A stretch of DNA of 64,000 bases from assembly GCA_920105625.2 (NCBI GenBank), contig OV050030.1, positions 317,816,789-317,880,788 of the forward strand, given 5' to 3'. Source of the stretch: Clusia tigrina (lineage: Eukaryota > Arthropoda > Insecta > Diptera > Clusiidae). Position 1 is the stretch's first letter. Every line of letters starts with the position of its first letter. Positions 10,990 through 23,164 of the stretch are shown here, in pieces. Below the pieces are notes generated by a model. It was not told the origin of the DNA, ran no database searches, and worked only from the letters and a program-made list of their open reading frames with translations. The translations under genes were made by a program, and so were the position numbers.

Positions 10990-13060
10990 CAGGTATAGTT
11001 ATGGCTGTTATATTCCTAAATCTGACGTACGAAGAATGTGTAATGCTGGATACACTTACTGGTATGAGTTGTGTGTGGTTGTTTGAATATTGCTAATAAA
11101 TTTTGAGAGCCACAGTGCATGTTGTCATGACGGATCATGAGTAGGATCAATTTATCTATATAGTGTTGAGTCCTTAAGTCGTCCTCCAACTCGTAAGATA
11201 TCTATAAAAAGGATTAGGCAGCTAATATTACTGTATTTATTTGTATCTTTCAATTCAGTAGCGAAGTCAGAAGCTTGCGTGGCTTTCACTATAACGAAAA
11301 GTGCTTCGTCTAATTCATTGTGTGTTAGTGCCTTATGCTATTGCCTCAAGTTCGTGGCATCGTCGCGTGTTTAATTTATAATACATAGCCCACAACATGA
11401 AGGTTCCGGAAGAAATTTCTATGGATATTTTTGTAAACCAACTCCTGACTTGCTAATGGTAATGACGCTTCTTTTCCCGACTTTGGGTTGCGTAATATTG
11501 TGAGTACTACTTCTTCGCCGGCTAGTGATGACCATTTTCGCTTTCTTTCGAGGTTGCTTGAAATTGCCATGGCTGGAGAAAAACTTGGAGGCAATTGTGT
11601 CTCTAGCGTTTAAATATAATGGTCCATAAATAATAATATCACATTTGGCCAATCCTGGATTATCTTTGGAGCTGACATGACGCCTATTCTGCCAACGTTA
11701 TGGATTAAATCATAGCAACTCTTTTGTTAAAAACGTCTGCAATGTAGCTGATTGACCGTTTATCCAAGATAACACAATTTCTGAGTCAGTCCACAAATAG
11801 GTTAGGTGATCTGTTCATTGAACGTCATTTATAACGCGGACTGATAGTTGTGGGGCTAATACTGCTCCACATAATTCCAACCGAGGTAACGTTTGCCTTT
11901 TAAGCGGAGCTACCCGAGAGTTAGCATATAGCAATCGCATCATAATCGTTCAATTTTTATAGGTTGAGGGAATGTATGCTGCTGCTCCAATGGCCTTTTC
12001 AGAAGCGTCAGCAAACACATGAAGTTGTGCTGATAATGGTACTTGTCTCTCGAATAAATGGCTTGAGAGTTAGAGATAGTTTAAACTGTCCAAGGTTTCA
12101 CGAAAGTTTGCCCACATTGTGCTGTTCTCAGTTGGTAGGTTTCCGTCCCAGGATACTTTCAACTACCACAATTCTTGCAAGAATATTTTTGACTTGACAA
12201 ACTTGCCAAGTTTGAACTGACTGTGCTCTTTGTGATTCTCATTTTAGAGTCCAGGCTGACTTTGGCACAAAATTTGTCAGTCTTTGAAAGCCAATTAAAT
12301 CCAAGAGTTTTGATTGACACATTGGTGTTATTGGCAAAATATAGGTTCATTTCCTGGTCAACAGAAGGAATGCCCTGAAGTAGTAACGGATGATTGACAC
12401 ACCATTTCCGTAGCTTGAATCCTGCGCTTTTAGGAATAAGTATAAGTTGTGTTGGAGTATCTATAGCTGTGATAAGGCTATCAGAACCACTAAGTCCATG
12501 GTGCATGTACAAGTGTTCTTGAAGGAGCGGGTCTCTTGGGCTATCCTGTGCAGACATTGCGTTGCTAATTATGGCGATGATTTTGTTCCATAAGTGACGG
12601 TGTTTAATTGTTAATATCTTTCTGGTGAGTTCAGATTGCTCCTCCAAATAATGGTTCGACATCGGTTGACATCTGAGTGTTTTAAAATTTGTCGATACAT
12701 TTTCTCGATGTCGGTGGTTAAATCAAATCGTGGCAATCGAAATCGAAGATGTATCGAAAATAGTTCGTCTTGAATACATCAAAGCATTTAGAGATTATCC
12801 TGAAGCAGTTTTTGCTGAAGCGTAAAACACTACTCGTAGATTTGTTGTGGTCCTGTCTGGTTTCAGTCCACAGTGGTGAGGAATGAAGTAATTTGGAGAC
12901 AATTTATTTTCAATGTCTACATTTTCATGTGTCCTAATTTTTTGTACTCGTCCATGAACTGCACATACTGTTGGCGTACCTCATTATTCTTCAGAAGCCT
13001 TCGTTGAAGAGCTAGGCATCTGTTGTACGCAATCCCTTTGGATTCTCACATTGCCATTGT
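10990..13060 (-). pseudogene. BEL/Pao-family pol (RT, RNase H, integrase start), dead
   Basis: Minus strand, in order: NNEVRQQYVQFMDEYKKLGH-type text (about 13000), RFRLPRFDLTTDIEKMYRQI-like RT text (about 12720), an open segment at 12662-12159 containing GFKLRKWCVNHPLLLQGIPS and VSIKTLGFNW, an RNase H block with FADASEKAIGAA-type text (about 12000) and WTDSEIVLSWI (about 11780), then integrase N-terminal text ILRVGGRLKDST (about 11200). These are diagnostic BEL/Pao pol blocks. Frames change many times. No LTR is visible; both ends are cut by copies of repeat R. Confidence 0.82.
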
Positions 13061-13189
13061 ATTTGCAATAAACTTCTACAAACCAAATGGGAAGTGCATC
13101 ATAATTACTGTAGATTGCACATGTGGCTATGTGTTTTGTTTCTGGGCCTTGATGGACCTCTCCAATTATAATCCAAGTGTTGTGTTTTC

Positions 13190-13920
13190 ATCAAGGAAAA
13201 TACACGCCCACTTTTTTATATAAGCAATTTTCGGATCTAAAATTAAAATAAGCCTAAATATGCTCGTATTGATGCCAGTGGAATAAAAATTGGAAGAAAC
13301 ATACATGCGGTCCATAATAGTGTGTGTGCAGAATATGGAGATCATAATACAACTGCCCACAATTAGTCAAAAATCATTACTGTGTTCCTATTAAAGATTT
13401 GTCAATGTAATTTCACAGGAAGATTGCTGGGACTAGATTAAAGACCATACAAAAAATGGGAGTGGTATTTTCAGCCACGCCCACTATCGACATATTATAA
13501 CTTACGACTTATACAATATTTTTGGACGAAATTACACATTAGTACGTATAGACCCTACAAAGCCATATACAAGATTAGATGATTCGGGGTCGATCAGATG
13601 AAGGATACGTTTCCCTCCCATAATGAACTTTGTGGACCCCACTTAAAGACAATTACCCTATCTATGCTTCTACTTATTATATATGAAAACAAATTGGTCG
13701 ATGTGTACACTGGGCCTGTACTAGCGTGCATTCCAAATATGGGCAGATTATTACTACAGTCACGCCCACAATTAACCAAAAATCGTTACTAGGTTTCTAT
13801 TAAAGATTTATCAACGGAATTTCACAGGAAGGTTGCGCGTAGTAACATTAAACACCGCACAAAAAATGGGCCTGTTATTTTTGGAGTCTCGCTATTGACA
13901 TATTATTATAACTTACGACC
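13190..13920 (+). repeat. Dispersed repeat R, copy c (middle part)
   Basis: Collinear with the interior of the copy at 55841-57332: ATGCTCGTATTGATGCCAG, the CACGCCCAC boxes, ATTCCAAATATGGGCAGATT and CATATTATTATAACTTACGA. It carries both halves of the ~411-bp internal duplication. It starts abruptly next to the BEL fragment and stops abruptly against gypsy G4, so both of its ends are missing. Confidence 0.8.
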
Positions 13921-13923
13921 CAT

Positions 13924-14810
13924 TCAAACACCTCTGCGCTCATCATCAGGGTTAGAAGTATGGTTACCTGAAAATTTAAGTGGTCTTCTAATGTTGGTAG
14001 TATGAATGTTTTCTAAATTAGCTCTGACGAATTTTGGCTCGTTCTTATGTCTCAAACTTTTATAATTTTTAATGAAACCTTCGTTTCTTGTTTCTATATA
14101 AATTTCTCTTCTACTATTTCTCTTGTTGAGAATATTATTTTTCATTTGTATAAACTATCCTTAATGATTTTATGATGTACTTTATTTTCCTGAACTTCCA
14201 GTGGAGTCGTTTTAATTGTAGAGTGGTAGGAAGTGTTATAAAACCTAAGGGCTTTAAGGACTTGTGTGTTTATTGGAAGTTTTTCTTCCGTATTTAAAAT
14301 CCTAATTCCTTCGGTTAGCGTATTATTTAGTCTCTCGATGTCTGAATTCCCAGTATGATTGTTAGGCTTAGTAGTATGAAAAGAAATATTTTCATTATTC
14401 AGGAAATCTCGAATACTTTGCGAATTAAATTCGTTATCGGAAATGTACTTTTTTATCTTACCTTTTATTGTTAAAAATTGTCTAAATTTCCTAATGATAG
14501 TTTGGTGATTTCTGTCTGGTAAATAAAAACTAATTGCATGTTTCGAAAATTTATCTATAAAAACTACGAAGGAGAGTTTTCTATTAACATAAGTGTCGAC
14601 ATGGATTATTTCGTTGATTGTTGAAGGTGTCTCAGTTAGACTAAACTTATTTTTAATTGGGTTCCTATCGTATTTTCCACGATTACAAATATCGCAGTTA
14701 TTAATTACTTTATGGATGGTTGTTTTTAATTCGGGGTTATATATTTTGTTTTTAATTCCTTCGTATGTGGGAAAGATTCCAGAGTGACCTGTTTCATATT
14801 TGTGAAACAA
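13924..14810 (-). pseudogene. Integrase of G4 and following C-terminal tail
   Basis: The frame opens near 14810 (a TTG, so not a start) with HKYETGHSGIFPTYEGIKNK and INNCDICNRGKYDRNP, the HHCC zinc-binding domain. The catalytic core gives IIHVDTYVNRK (Asp), KKYISDNEFNSQ (Asp) and NSDIERLNNTLTEG (Glu), so the DDE triad is present. A shift near 14142 leads to the downstream frame 14145-13924, a basic tail ending abruptly at repeat R. It would insert element cDNA into the genome. Confidence 0.9.
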
Positions 14811-14862
14811 TCAAATTTGCTTTTTTAGTTCGTTTTCATCATCGATATCTTTGGCAAAATTT

Positions 14863-16066
14863 TTATCTTTTAACAAATTTTATAATTTTCCTATTTGGAA
14901 AAATTTTGATTAGCTCTTGTTGTAATTTGTTATAAGCGTAATCGCTTAGCTGGGAATAAATTGCAATTTTACCTTTGTTTATTAATTTCTTTGCTATATT
15001 CGCTATATTGTCGTTTTTTATGTGCTCTTTGTCAATAAAAAGTCTTGTGGTTTGAAACATTTTTTCAGACTCTTTTTCTTTATTGTCTTGAAATATTATT
15101 TGAGTTTTAAATCGGTTCACGACTGTATCCAGGAGTGGGATGTGATCATTTACTTCTTGAGAATGTACTGTCTGAACTGCTAAGGAATCTTCGGACTCGT
15201 TAGCAACATTTTCTCCTGTGTTTAAATTTTTTACATGTTCTTCGAACAAATTATTAAGTGGGAGCCCCAAATTTTCGGAGTCCAACAAATTTATTTCGTT
15301 AGTATTAATATTTACTCTACTGAGAAAATCGGCGACTTTATTGTTTTGTCCCTTAATATAATCGATATTAATGTTATATTCCCCTAACGATACTAACCAT
15401 CGCTGTAAACGTAGGTTGATGTCCCTTCCTGTATTCTTTGCCTGCAACCATTTGATTGGTTGATGGTCGGTTTGTAAATCGAATTCTCTACCGAAAAGAT
15501 AGGGTCTATAATATTTTTTACCCCAAACTATCGCTAGTAACTCTTTTTCAATAGTTGAGTAATTTGTCTCGTGAGTATTAAGAGTTCTAGAGGCAAAACT
15601 GATTGGATGTCCGTCTTGAGTTGAAACGGCTCCGATAGCAAAATTACTTGCATCAGTTATTAATGTGAATTTCTTGTTAAAATTGGGATATCTCAAGATA
15701 GGATGATTTGTTATAATATCTTTTAGTTTTTCAAACGACACAATGAAGTTGGGATCATTAGCATTTATTTTAGAATTTTTCTTTAGGCATTTTGTGAGTG
15801 GTTGGTCGATTTTGGCATAATTTTTTACAAACTTTCTGTAAAAACCAGTAATGCCTAGGAATGACTTTATCTGATTCTGGGTTGTAGGTAGTTTTAGTTT
15901 CTGAACAATTTCAACCTTGGCACGATTTGGTTTTACACCTTCAGGTGTTAAAATGTGACCAAGGTATTCAGTTTCCTTTGGGAGAAAACTACATTTATTT
16001 ACCTGAATATTTAAGTTTGCTTCTTTCAATTTATTTAAAATTGTTTGGATATTTAAGGTATGTTCT
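14863..16066 (-). pseudogene. RT thumb and RNase H region of G4 pol
   Basis: Reads KCSFLPKETEYLGHILTPEG, then IKSFLGITGFYRKFVKNYAK (connection), and the RNase H block FTLITDASNFAIGAVSTQDG, TIEKELLAIVWGKKYYRPYL, DLQTDHQPIKWLQAKN and YIKGQNNKVADFLSR. RNase H catalytic positions are conserved. A one-base insertion next to the YLDD block (about 16068) puts this out of frame with the RT core, and another shift near 14870 separates it from integrase. Confidence 0.9.
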
Positions 16067-17089
16067 TCACAATGACGTGCTAAAAATTAAGATGTCATCG
16101 AGGTAGACTACGCAAATTTTGTTGATGTAGTTTCTCAAAATGGAATTCATCAACCTTTGAAAAGTTGACGGTTCATTTTTCAGTCCAAACGGCATTCTGA
16201 CGTATTCATAATGCCCGAATGGAGTTGAGAAGGCGGTTTTGTGCTTATCAGTAGTTTTTACTGGAATTTGATGGAAACCCTTCGCTAAGTCTAGCATCGT
16301 GAAATATTGGGCTTTCCCGACTTTGTCTAATATATTCTCTATATTTGGCATGGGAAACATGTCGCTGGTTGTAACCTCATTTAATTTTTTATGGTCTATT
16401 ACTATACGCCATTGTTTTTTTCCCGAACTATCTGCCTTTTTTGGTACTATCTAAAGGGGGCTATTGAAAGGAGAATTGCTCTCTTTAATTATGACTTGCT
16501 CTAACATTTGCGATATTTGTCTTTCTATTTCTTTTTCGTGTACCTGGGGGTATCTATAGTTTTTGCAGTAAATTGGGGAATCGATTGTTGTATTAATTTC
16601 ATGTGTTACTATATCAGTCGCTGTTAGGTGGCTTTCTTCTGTGTAAAATAAATCTTTGTACTTATTAAGTAGCTTTTCAATTTCATATTTTTCTTCTTTG
16701 TTTAAATGGTTCAGGTTGAATAAATGTTCATTAGTTGCTTCTAAGGTACGTATTTCGTCTGCAATGTAAGGAGATTTTCTATTTCTGAATAACAATGTTT
16801 GATTATTAATGGTCAGAATCTCATTCTGTAAGTCAACCTTAGTATTAAGGGGTACTAGAAAATTTACTCCGATTATAGCATCGTATTTGCAACCAGTAAA
16901 ATTAGCGACCTTCCAGGAGAAGGCTCCTGAGACATTAAATTCTCTAGGTATTGGTGTAATGATACTGGTTGATATTTGGGTAAGCCCATTTATAGTCCTA
17001 TACCAAAGTGTATTTGGCAAGGGTTCTTCTTTAAAGGTGGTAAAAATATTAGGCTTAACGATACTAGTGTCTGACCCCGTATCGATCAA
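16067..17089 (-). pseudogene. Protease and RT core of G4 pol
   Basis: The frame opens with the aspartic protease MIDTGSDTSIVKPNIF, then DAIIGVNFLVPL. RT follows: HEINTTIDSPIYCKNYRYPQ, [20 protein letters not shown] (x is a TAG stop near 16452), [39 protein letters not shown] and [10 protein letters not shown] (catalytic YLDD). Apart from that stop the polymerase fingers and palm read through. The frame then shifts at the 3' side of YLDD. Confidence 0.9.
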
Positions 17090-17199
17090 ACATGTAAGTT
17101 TACTTTTTTCTATAGTAATATCTACTAGCGATAATTTTGGTGTGGAGGCCCTGGGGAAAAATTTACATCATTTTCCACTACATTTCCTACTTCCATGAG

Positions 17200-18130
17200 C
17201 TCAAGGCTTGAACTTCGATTGTTATTGCGATTGTTACTATTTTGTGAAATTCCTGTATTTCTACTTTGGCCTGAATTATTGTAGTAAGGTTGGTGCTGTC
17301 TTAAATATTGACCAGAATTGTCAGAATGAGTTTCGGTAGTCCTTAAATTACTAGTATTGTTTGAAAAATTGCTATAATTATGCTGATTTTGACCATTTCT
17401 ATAATTAAAGCGATTCTGGTCAGGCCTTGAAAATCCCGAATTAGTTCTTAAATTATTGTTAGCTTGGTGCTGGTCAGGTCTGTTATTATTGCTATTTTAG
17501 TATTGTTTAAAACGGTAGTTTTGATTATCGCTCTGCTTTTCAGTATAGTTATTCGAATTATACCGCCGAGAGTTTTGTATTCTATTTTGAGAATAGTTAA
17601 AATTATCAGTATATCTCGTTTATTTCATACTTATAGGTATATCTCGTTTATTTCATACTTAGATTTTAAAAATACATCTAGAAGTTCTCTAAGATTTCTA
17701 ACCTTTATAATTCTGCCGAAGTTGAAAATCTCTGCATAAGATTTGGTTGGCCGAAACTGTTGTTTTAGATTCTTTTTAACATCTTCCCATGATGGATTGT
17801 TTCCTAGTTGTCTTATGCAACTGCCTGCCTCTCCGAGTAACTTCTCGTTGATAACAATTTGAATTCCATATTTGTATAGTTGCTGGTTGGTGCCGCATAA
17901 GTTTATTACTTGTTCCACACATTTTATAAATGCTGTTAAATGGTGTCCATTTCCAAAAGGTTTTAGCTGCCTGAATTGTTCGATGATGTATTTTGGGCTC
18001 CATGTAAATATTGCTTGCTGTTGTTGATTTTGTAACTAAATATTTTTCAGCTCTATTTGTTGATTTTGTAGCTGCACCGTTGCTTCCTGCTGCTTCAGTA
18101 CGGCTTCTAAATGTTATATCCTTTGCCTGA
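17200..18130 (-). pseudogene. Gag of G4
   Basis: Shifted pieces read FRQLKPFGNGHHLTAFIKC, then VEQVINLCGTNQQLYKYGI, GSCIRQLGNNPSWEDVKKNL and KQQFRPTKSYAEIFNFGRII, the Retrotrans_gag domain of 17.6-type elements. The C-terminal part (17600-17220) is rich in Asn, Arg and Gln without a CCHC zinc knuckle, as usual in that group. A 28-bp tandem duplication at 17609-17661 breaks the frame. Gag would form the virus-like particle. Confidence 0.75.
17609..17661. repeat. 28-bp tandem duplication in G4 gag
   Basis: The 25 bases from 17609 recur perfectly from 17637, an offset of 28 bp. This is not a multiple of three and lies where the gag frame ends after KYEINEIYL. Confidence 0.85.
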
Positions 18131-18400
18131 ATTGTTCTTCGGCTGCCATTTCTTCGTAATTAATGTTCCGTTTTGCGTCGTACTTATCGCGTTTTTTACT
18201 CATAAATGTTATTTTTGAACTTATTGGATTACTATTTATATTTATTAACGATAGCCTCTTTAGAGCCAGATTTAAGTTATTTTTAAAGTTCACTTTTGTT
18301 TTCTTTGAAAGAAATTGTAATTATCACCGAATTTACACAATCATTCCGAAAAATGGTCTCTTTAGAGCCAAATTCAAGTGTCCGTGCAAGTAATTTCTAA

Positions 18401-18415
18401 GAACCGACTGCGCCA
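18401..18415 (-). other. Primer-binding site of G4 (tRNA-Ser type)
   Basis: On the minus strand TGGCGCAGTCGGTTC starts at 18415, directly inside the 5' LTR. TGGCGCAGTCGGT is the primer site used by 17.6 and 297, assigned to tRNA-Ser. It fixes the LTR/internal boundary and the orientation of G4. Confidence 0.8.
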
Positions 18416-18700
18416 GTTATGGTGTTAAATTAAAACACAGACTGTTTTCAATTCGATCTCTTCTCTTTCTTTATTACACCACTTCGATCTTAAGACTGAC
18501 TTAAAATATTTTCTCTACTCTATTTTACTATTCAAATTCGGTTGACCATGAAGTGCAAATCATGCCACCAAGCATACTTTGCGTTTGGAGCCTTAACTGC
18601 ACTTGAGACTATCCGCTATGCAATAACAAAAACTACGCGATAACGTTATTGCATAGAATGTAAATATTTTAACTAACGCAACTTGTTTACACACACATAC
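18416..18700 (-). repeat. 5' LTR of G4 (partial or of uncertain outer end)
   Basis: Non-coding sequence directly upstream of the primer site, ending in sense as CACCATAAC. It contains a 12-bp inverted repeat (CTATGCAATAAC at 18616-18627 and its complement at 18645-18656). The outer end is not resolved because no second LTR is present for comparison. Confidence 0.5.
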
Positions 18701-18914
18701 ATTTGTTGCTGTTTTCTACATTAAATAAAATAATATTATTTTATGATCGCAGTTCGGTGCATGCAAAAATGCGCCGAATCAGCGTCTTTACTTATTTTAA
18801 TAAATGTGAGGGATCGGGTTGCGTTGGGGACGTAACTCACGCGAGTGAAACTAATCCACTTTCGAAAGTAAAAATTCCAACGAAAATTCTCCGCAGTCGC
18901 GTCTGGCAGAACCA

Positions 18915-19730
18915 TTGTCACAAGGTAGTGTTGTCAATTGTAGCATGAGAACCGGGTTTTCTGTTAGAGAAATCGCGGAGACAATTCTGGAATATGATCC
19001 GATTAAAGATTTTTTTTCGGTAGACCAGTTCGGAGAGAGTGTAAATCGATCTATCGCTGCGTATGATTGGGAAGAAAAATATATTTTACTTGCAAATTAA
19101 AAGGTCTCGCGAAAATGTGGTGAGACGCAACCAGTGAATTGTTTTTGCGTTGCAGTGACTTAGCTCTTTCGTTAAAAGAAGAATTCGGTATAGTATTTGA
19201 TGAAGCTTAAATACGCTGCAAAATGTCTAGTGCAGGAAGACAACCAAATGAGAAGATAGCCGAGTATTGTTTTATAATGAATGCGTTTGGTAAGCGTTAT
19301 AAATTGAGTGAAACGTCGATAATTAAATATACTCGAGCTGGAATAAAAACGCGATCTGCAAATAGCAATAGCTCCAATACGAATCCAAATAATGAAACAT
19401 TTGCGCGAAACACTCTATGACTATTTGAAGAACATCTCAATGTACTCCAAAAACAATCCGCAATATGGTGAACAGAACAAATCGGGAACTAAAAGCAGCG
19501 AATTGAACCCAAATGCGAGTGAATTAAAAATGAAAACTATTATATGTTGTAATTGCAATGAAAGTGGGGATGTTTCAAGCAGATGTCCAAAACCGCCTCG
19601 TCGTGTGCGAAGTAAAGAGTGTCTCAAAGTGCATGTTCGTGGTGAGCAAGAAAATTGCGGAAAACAATATGCAAATGTGCGCGAAGCAAATTTGACGCAT
19701 GCGATAAACCATTTTCGAAAAATATTATAG
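18915..19730 (+). pseudogene. Gag of G3 with zinc-knuckle segment
   Basis: Pieces include VDQFGESVNRSIAAYDWEEK, MSSAGRQPNEKIAEYCFIMN and KRYKLSETSIIKYTRAGI, typical Gag capsid text. The nucleocapsid reads ICCNCNESGDVSSRCPKPPR: a C-x2-C-x4-H-x4-C knuckle with the His changed to Asp (at about 19570). Several stops and shifts separate the pieces. Confidence 0.7.
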
Positions 19731-19738
19731 TGAGTGGA

Positions 19739-19933
19739 AAAAGGATGGTGCCATTTATTGACACTGGCAGTCAATCACATACTCGTATAATAAGGGAATC
19801 AATTGCAGAAGAAATTGAGGTTCCTCGCGAATGGTGTTCAATTAGAATAAACGGAATTACTTACGCAAAATTAAAAGTGCAAACTGAGTTAAGAATTAAT
19901 AAAATAAATCTAGTGATTGAACTAATCTCTTAA
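19739..19933 (+). pseudogene. Aspartic protease of G3
   Basis: The frame carries RMVPFIDTGSQSHTRIIRES, the DTG active site of retroviral-type proteases, followed by the flap region to VIELIS. A stop at 19931-19933 cuts it before the second half (the usual ILGxDFL block is seen only in another frame as FLLGQNLFS at about 19945). Confidence 0.75.
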
Positions 19934-19959
19934 CCACAGAGTTTCTGCTTGGACAAAAC

Positions 19960-20930
19960 TTATTCAGTGTGATGTGCGTGTTGTGTTTCAGAATGGCAGA
20001 ATGGAATTCGCGAAAAAGAAATAAAACAGGGAACACTTTTTCAAGGGAACCGATTAAAGATAGCGATGTGCAGTGCATAATAAACAATGATGATGTTAAA
20101 AATAAACTAATAACTAAGCTAAATAAATATAGTGATGCGTTCGCTGGCAATCTTAGTCAAATCGGAAAAATTGATTTACTTGAATTTGAAATGAAATTAT
20201 ATCTGGACAAACCGATAACGCAATAGCCTTATCGTACGTATAGCGTAACCAAAATAATTGTTCTGGCTGAAATGATAGAAGAATTATTAGAAAACGATAT
20301 TATTCAAAAGTCAGAATCATCTTAGATAAGTCCTATCTTGTTGGTGAAGAAGAAAAACGGTGGTGATCGACTGACGCCTAAATGAACATATAATGAAAGA
20401 AATGCAACCAATCCCGAATATAGAGGATTCTTTCGGGTTAAAGAGTGCGCCTTTGACACTCCAACGGTTAATTCACGACATGATACACTACATGGATGAT
20501 GTGTTGATTGGCTCAAATACGATTGGCTTAATTTGCCAAACTGCGAATTTATTAAGCAGTCACATGAATTTTTGGGTCATCAGTTGATAGCGGACGGGAT
20601 AAGTCCGGTGATTCCAAAGACGTCAGCTATCCAAAATTTTTGAACGCCAACAAATTGTACCGATGTGCGAAGATTTTTCGGTTTGAGCGGATATTTCCAA
20701 AAATTGTTACCGGTTATGCCGTCATATCTGAACCTTTTCGTAAATTGCTCCATAAAGAACAGTCTTTTGAGTGGACAGTAAACCAAGTTAATGCTTTTGT
20801 GGAATTAAAACAAGCATTCGTTTCTAAACCAGTACTTACAGCATATGATGGAAACGCAAGGCATCAGATTAACATTGACGCTAGTTCTATTGGTTTGGCT
20901 GATGTCCTACTGCAAAACAATGACGATAGC
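19960..20930 (+). pseudogene. RT and RNase H of G3
   Basis: Recognisable blocks: LLEFEMKLYLDKPITQ, a PILLVKKKNGGDRLT-type block (about 20330), HYMDDVLIGSN (catalytic YMDD, about 20490), EFLGHQLIADGISP (about 20570), RRFFGLSGYFQKL-type text (about 20670), FEWTVNQVNAFVELKQAF, then the RNase H start INIDASSIGLADVLLQNNDD. The palm between KKKNGG and YMDD is partly deleted, which would abolish polymerase activity. Confidence 0.8.
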
Positions 20931-21178
20931 TAGAAACCGATAGCTTATTATAGTAGATCTACGAGCGTTGACGAAAGAAAGTTTCACTGTTACGAACTGG
21001 ATACTTTAGCTGGTTGAGTCTCTTAAAAGATTTAAATATTATATTTATGGGAGAACGGTAAAAGTTGTGACTGATTGCAATGCGATTGAAACAGCTATGC
21101 ATAAGAAGGACTTAATAGGACGTATGCTGGATGGTGGTTATGCGCACAAAACTTTGATATAGAAATCGAACACAGAGC

Positions 21179-22560
21179 ATGAGAAAGAATGGCAACGTAG
21201 ATGCATTCAAACGTACACCAAACGAAGAACCTCTTGATATAAACACCGTTAGTTTGAAAGTTCTTGAAGTAACCATGAATACAGAAAACTGGCATTTTCG
21301 TATGCAATTAAAAGACGAAACAACGAAACCAATAATTGACCAAGTAAAAGCGAATTCGAAAAATGTAGTCGCTGATTATGTAATTCAACATGGTCGGTTA
21401 TATCCAAAAGTGAAAAAGAAAAAATTGTGGGTAGTACCCAAATCACTACGTTTTTGAGTATTACAAGACACTCACGACAAATCGGGCCATTTGAGTCTTG
21501 AAAGAACAGCTGTAAAGCTGAAGGAAATGCTGTGGTTTCCCCGAATGCGGAATTTTGTTAAAAATTATTTAAAGGCGTGTATAGAAAACGCGTTTGCAAA
21601 ACAGCCAGGCTTTCATAACGAAGGAGAATATCATTACAGTGATGTTGCACCAATCCCATCCAACAGGGTATACATTGACCATCCTGGCCCCTTTCCGAAG
21701 AGTAGCCGCAAAAACGAACATACATATATTGGTAGTAATAGATACTTTTACTAAATATTCTCTAATTCGACCGGTCAAAAATACCTCAACGAAATATGTT
21801 TTGAATGTTTGAAATGAAATGAGTGGATTATCAGTGATCGCGGAACAGCGTTCACTTCTAAACAATTCGAACCCCACTGAACACAGCATAAAGCATATTC
21901 GTAACGCATTGCATACACCGCGAGCGAATGGCCAAGTGGAACGCATGAACAGAACAGTTTTGAATATGTTACGACTATTTGCTGAAGAAGATAAAAATTT
22001 TGATCTAAAACTTCAGGAGATTCAGTGGGTATTGACGTCAATGAAAAACAGCTGAACAGGCCGCATTCCTAACGAACTTCTGTATGGATTCCAACCAAGG
22101 GATATTATCGCTAATAAGATAACGCAGATACTACAGAACGATGATGAGCTTAAAGCAGACGAGACGTGAAATGGTAGCTAAACAAATTCAAAAGCAACGT
22201 AAAACAAGTTAAATAACGTTTCGATCGATGCCACGCTAAACCTAAAATATTCGATGTTGGTGACTTAGTGCTTGCCGAGAGTGAGTTAGGCAGCACTGGT
22301 GAATCGCGGAAACTTGACTTACGATATAAGGAAACATTTCTAATAGTTGAGGTGTTGCGAAACGAACGCTATGTAATAAAAGGTTTGCCGAACTTCAGAC
22401 GAAAACAAAGGCATTACAAATCCGTATACACTTCGGATAAACTCAATTCATGATGCTCTTTACCATATGATGGTGATCCGATTGACCCTGATGAATCTGA
22501 TGAAAGCCGAGACGAAGTCGGTGCTAGACAGCGAGGTCGCTACAATCTCAGGAGCGTCCG
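21179..22560 (+). pseudogene. Integrase and pol C-terminus of G3
   Basis: Zinc-binding text HDKSGHLSLERTAVKLKEML at about 21472, catalytic core with NRVYIDHPGPFPKSSRKNEH (Asp), an SDRGTAFTS block in another frame (Asp, about 21832) and PRANGQVERMNRTVLNMLRL (Glu, about 21920). The tail at 22250-22560 includes VGDLVLAESE-type text and ends in GRYNLRSVRM. Stops and shifts are frequent. Confidence 0.8.
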
Positions 22561-22581
22561 AATGTAACCGCACGCACTGAG

Positions 22582-22760
22582 TGTTGAATGAAAATAGTTA
22601 GTTGACAGCACGGAATGTTAGCGGACGTGCGAATGAAGTAGGGAATTCTCCTTAGGTGGTAGAGGCGAACGGACGTGCGTGATAAACGGACTAATATTAA
22701 TTTACTCAACTCTGTATTATTAAATAAAAATGTTTAGCTTTACTTTTCAAGAAATGTAGC
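22582..22760 (+). repeat. Probable 3' LTR of G3
   Basis: After the last pol codons the sequence becomes non-coding, beginning TGTTGAATGAAAATAG, with an AATAAA-like signal in TTATTAAATAAAAATG (about 22720). The assignment rests on position only, because no matching 5' LTR was found and the outer end is uncertain. Confidence 0.4.
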
Positions 22761-23164
22761 ATGATTTTACACTATCAAAACAATAGAAAATGCAATGTAT
22801 ACAATAAAATTAATTGGGGATTTTGGGATTTTTTCGTTTGCAAATTTCGGATGCATAAAAGACGAATTACTTTAAGACAGAAATGTACTGTCCACAAGAT
22901 AATGGCACATCGTCGTAGTTAACGGTGCATAAACTGTGACCTTCAGTTCCAACCAACTGAGTCAAAAAAATATAACAACCAGTTTCATAATTTGTTGGCT
23001 CTCTCTCATGATTTTTTGGCTCATTCCAGGAGAGGACAACAAATTTAAATTTTCGTTTTCACCTTGAGGCGTGTGCTTGCAAAGTTATCCGAAAATTGGA
23101 ACAAATAACGTGCGGCGGCCACTTCTTGTATAGATAACTAATGGCAAATCCAAATTAATTTAGA
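22761..23164. other. Unassigned interval
   Basis: About 400 bp without an open frame, inverted repeat or similarity to another part of the window. It may be older unique DNA between G3 and L4. Confidence 0.4.

Larger units (their letters stand above)
13921..18700 (-). mobile_element. Ty3/gypsy element G4 (17.6/297 type), 3' end missing
   Basis: A minus-strand LTR retrotransposon with part of the 5' LTR (18416 to about 18700), a tRNA-Ser-type primer site, gag, protease, RT, RNase H and integrase. It stops inside the pol C-terminal region at repeat R (about 13920), so the 3' LTR is absent. It carries one nonsense codon and a few frameshifts but keeps every catalytic motif, so it is moderately young. 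The boundary with G3 near 18700 is approximate. Confidence 0.85.
18700..22760 (+). mobile_element. Ty3/gypsy element G3, heavily decayed
   Basis: A plus-strand gypsy copy with gag, zinc knuckle, protease, RT, RNase H and integrase in canonical order, each in short broken frames. A likely 3' LTR follows the end of pol at about 22582 (TGTTGAATG...). I cannot locate the 5' LTR; the left end abuts the G4 LTR. The family differs from G1/G2 and from G4: it has a CCHC-type knuckle and an HIDHxGP-type integrase. Confidence 0.78.

Noticed and set aside
13598..13792. 64-codon plus-strand frame in repeat R copy c
   Set aside because: Not conserved in the other R copies, so not coding.
18616..18656. 12-bp inverted repeat as a transposon end
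   Set aside because: It lies in the LTR of G4 close to the expected RNA 3' end and more likely forms a hairpin in the transcript.
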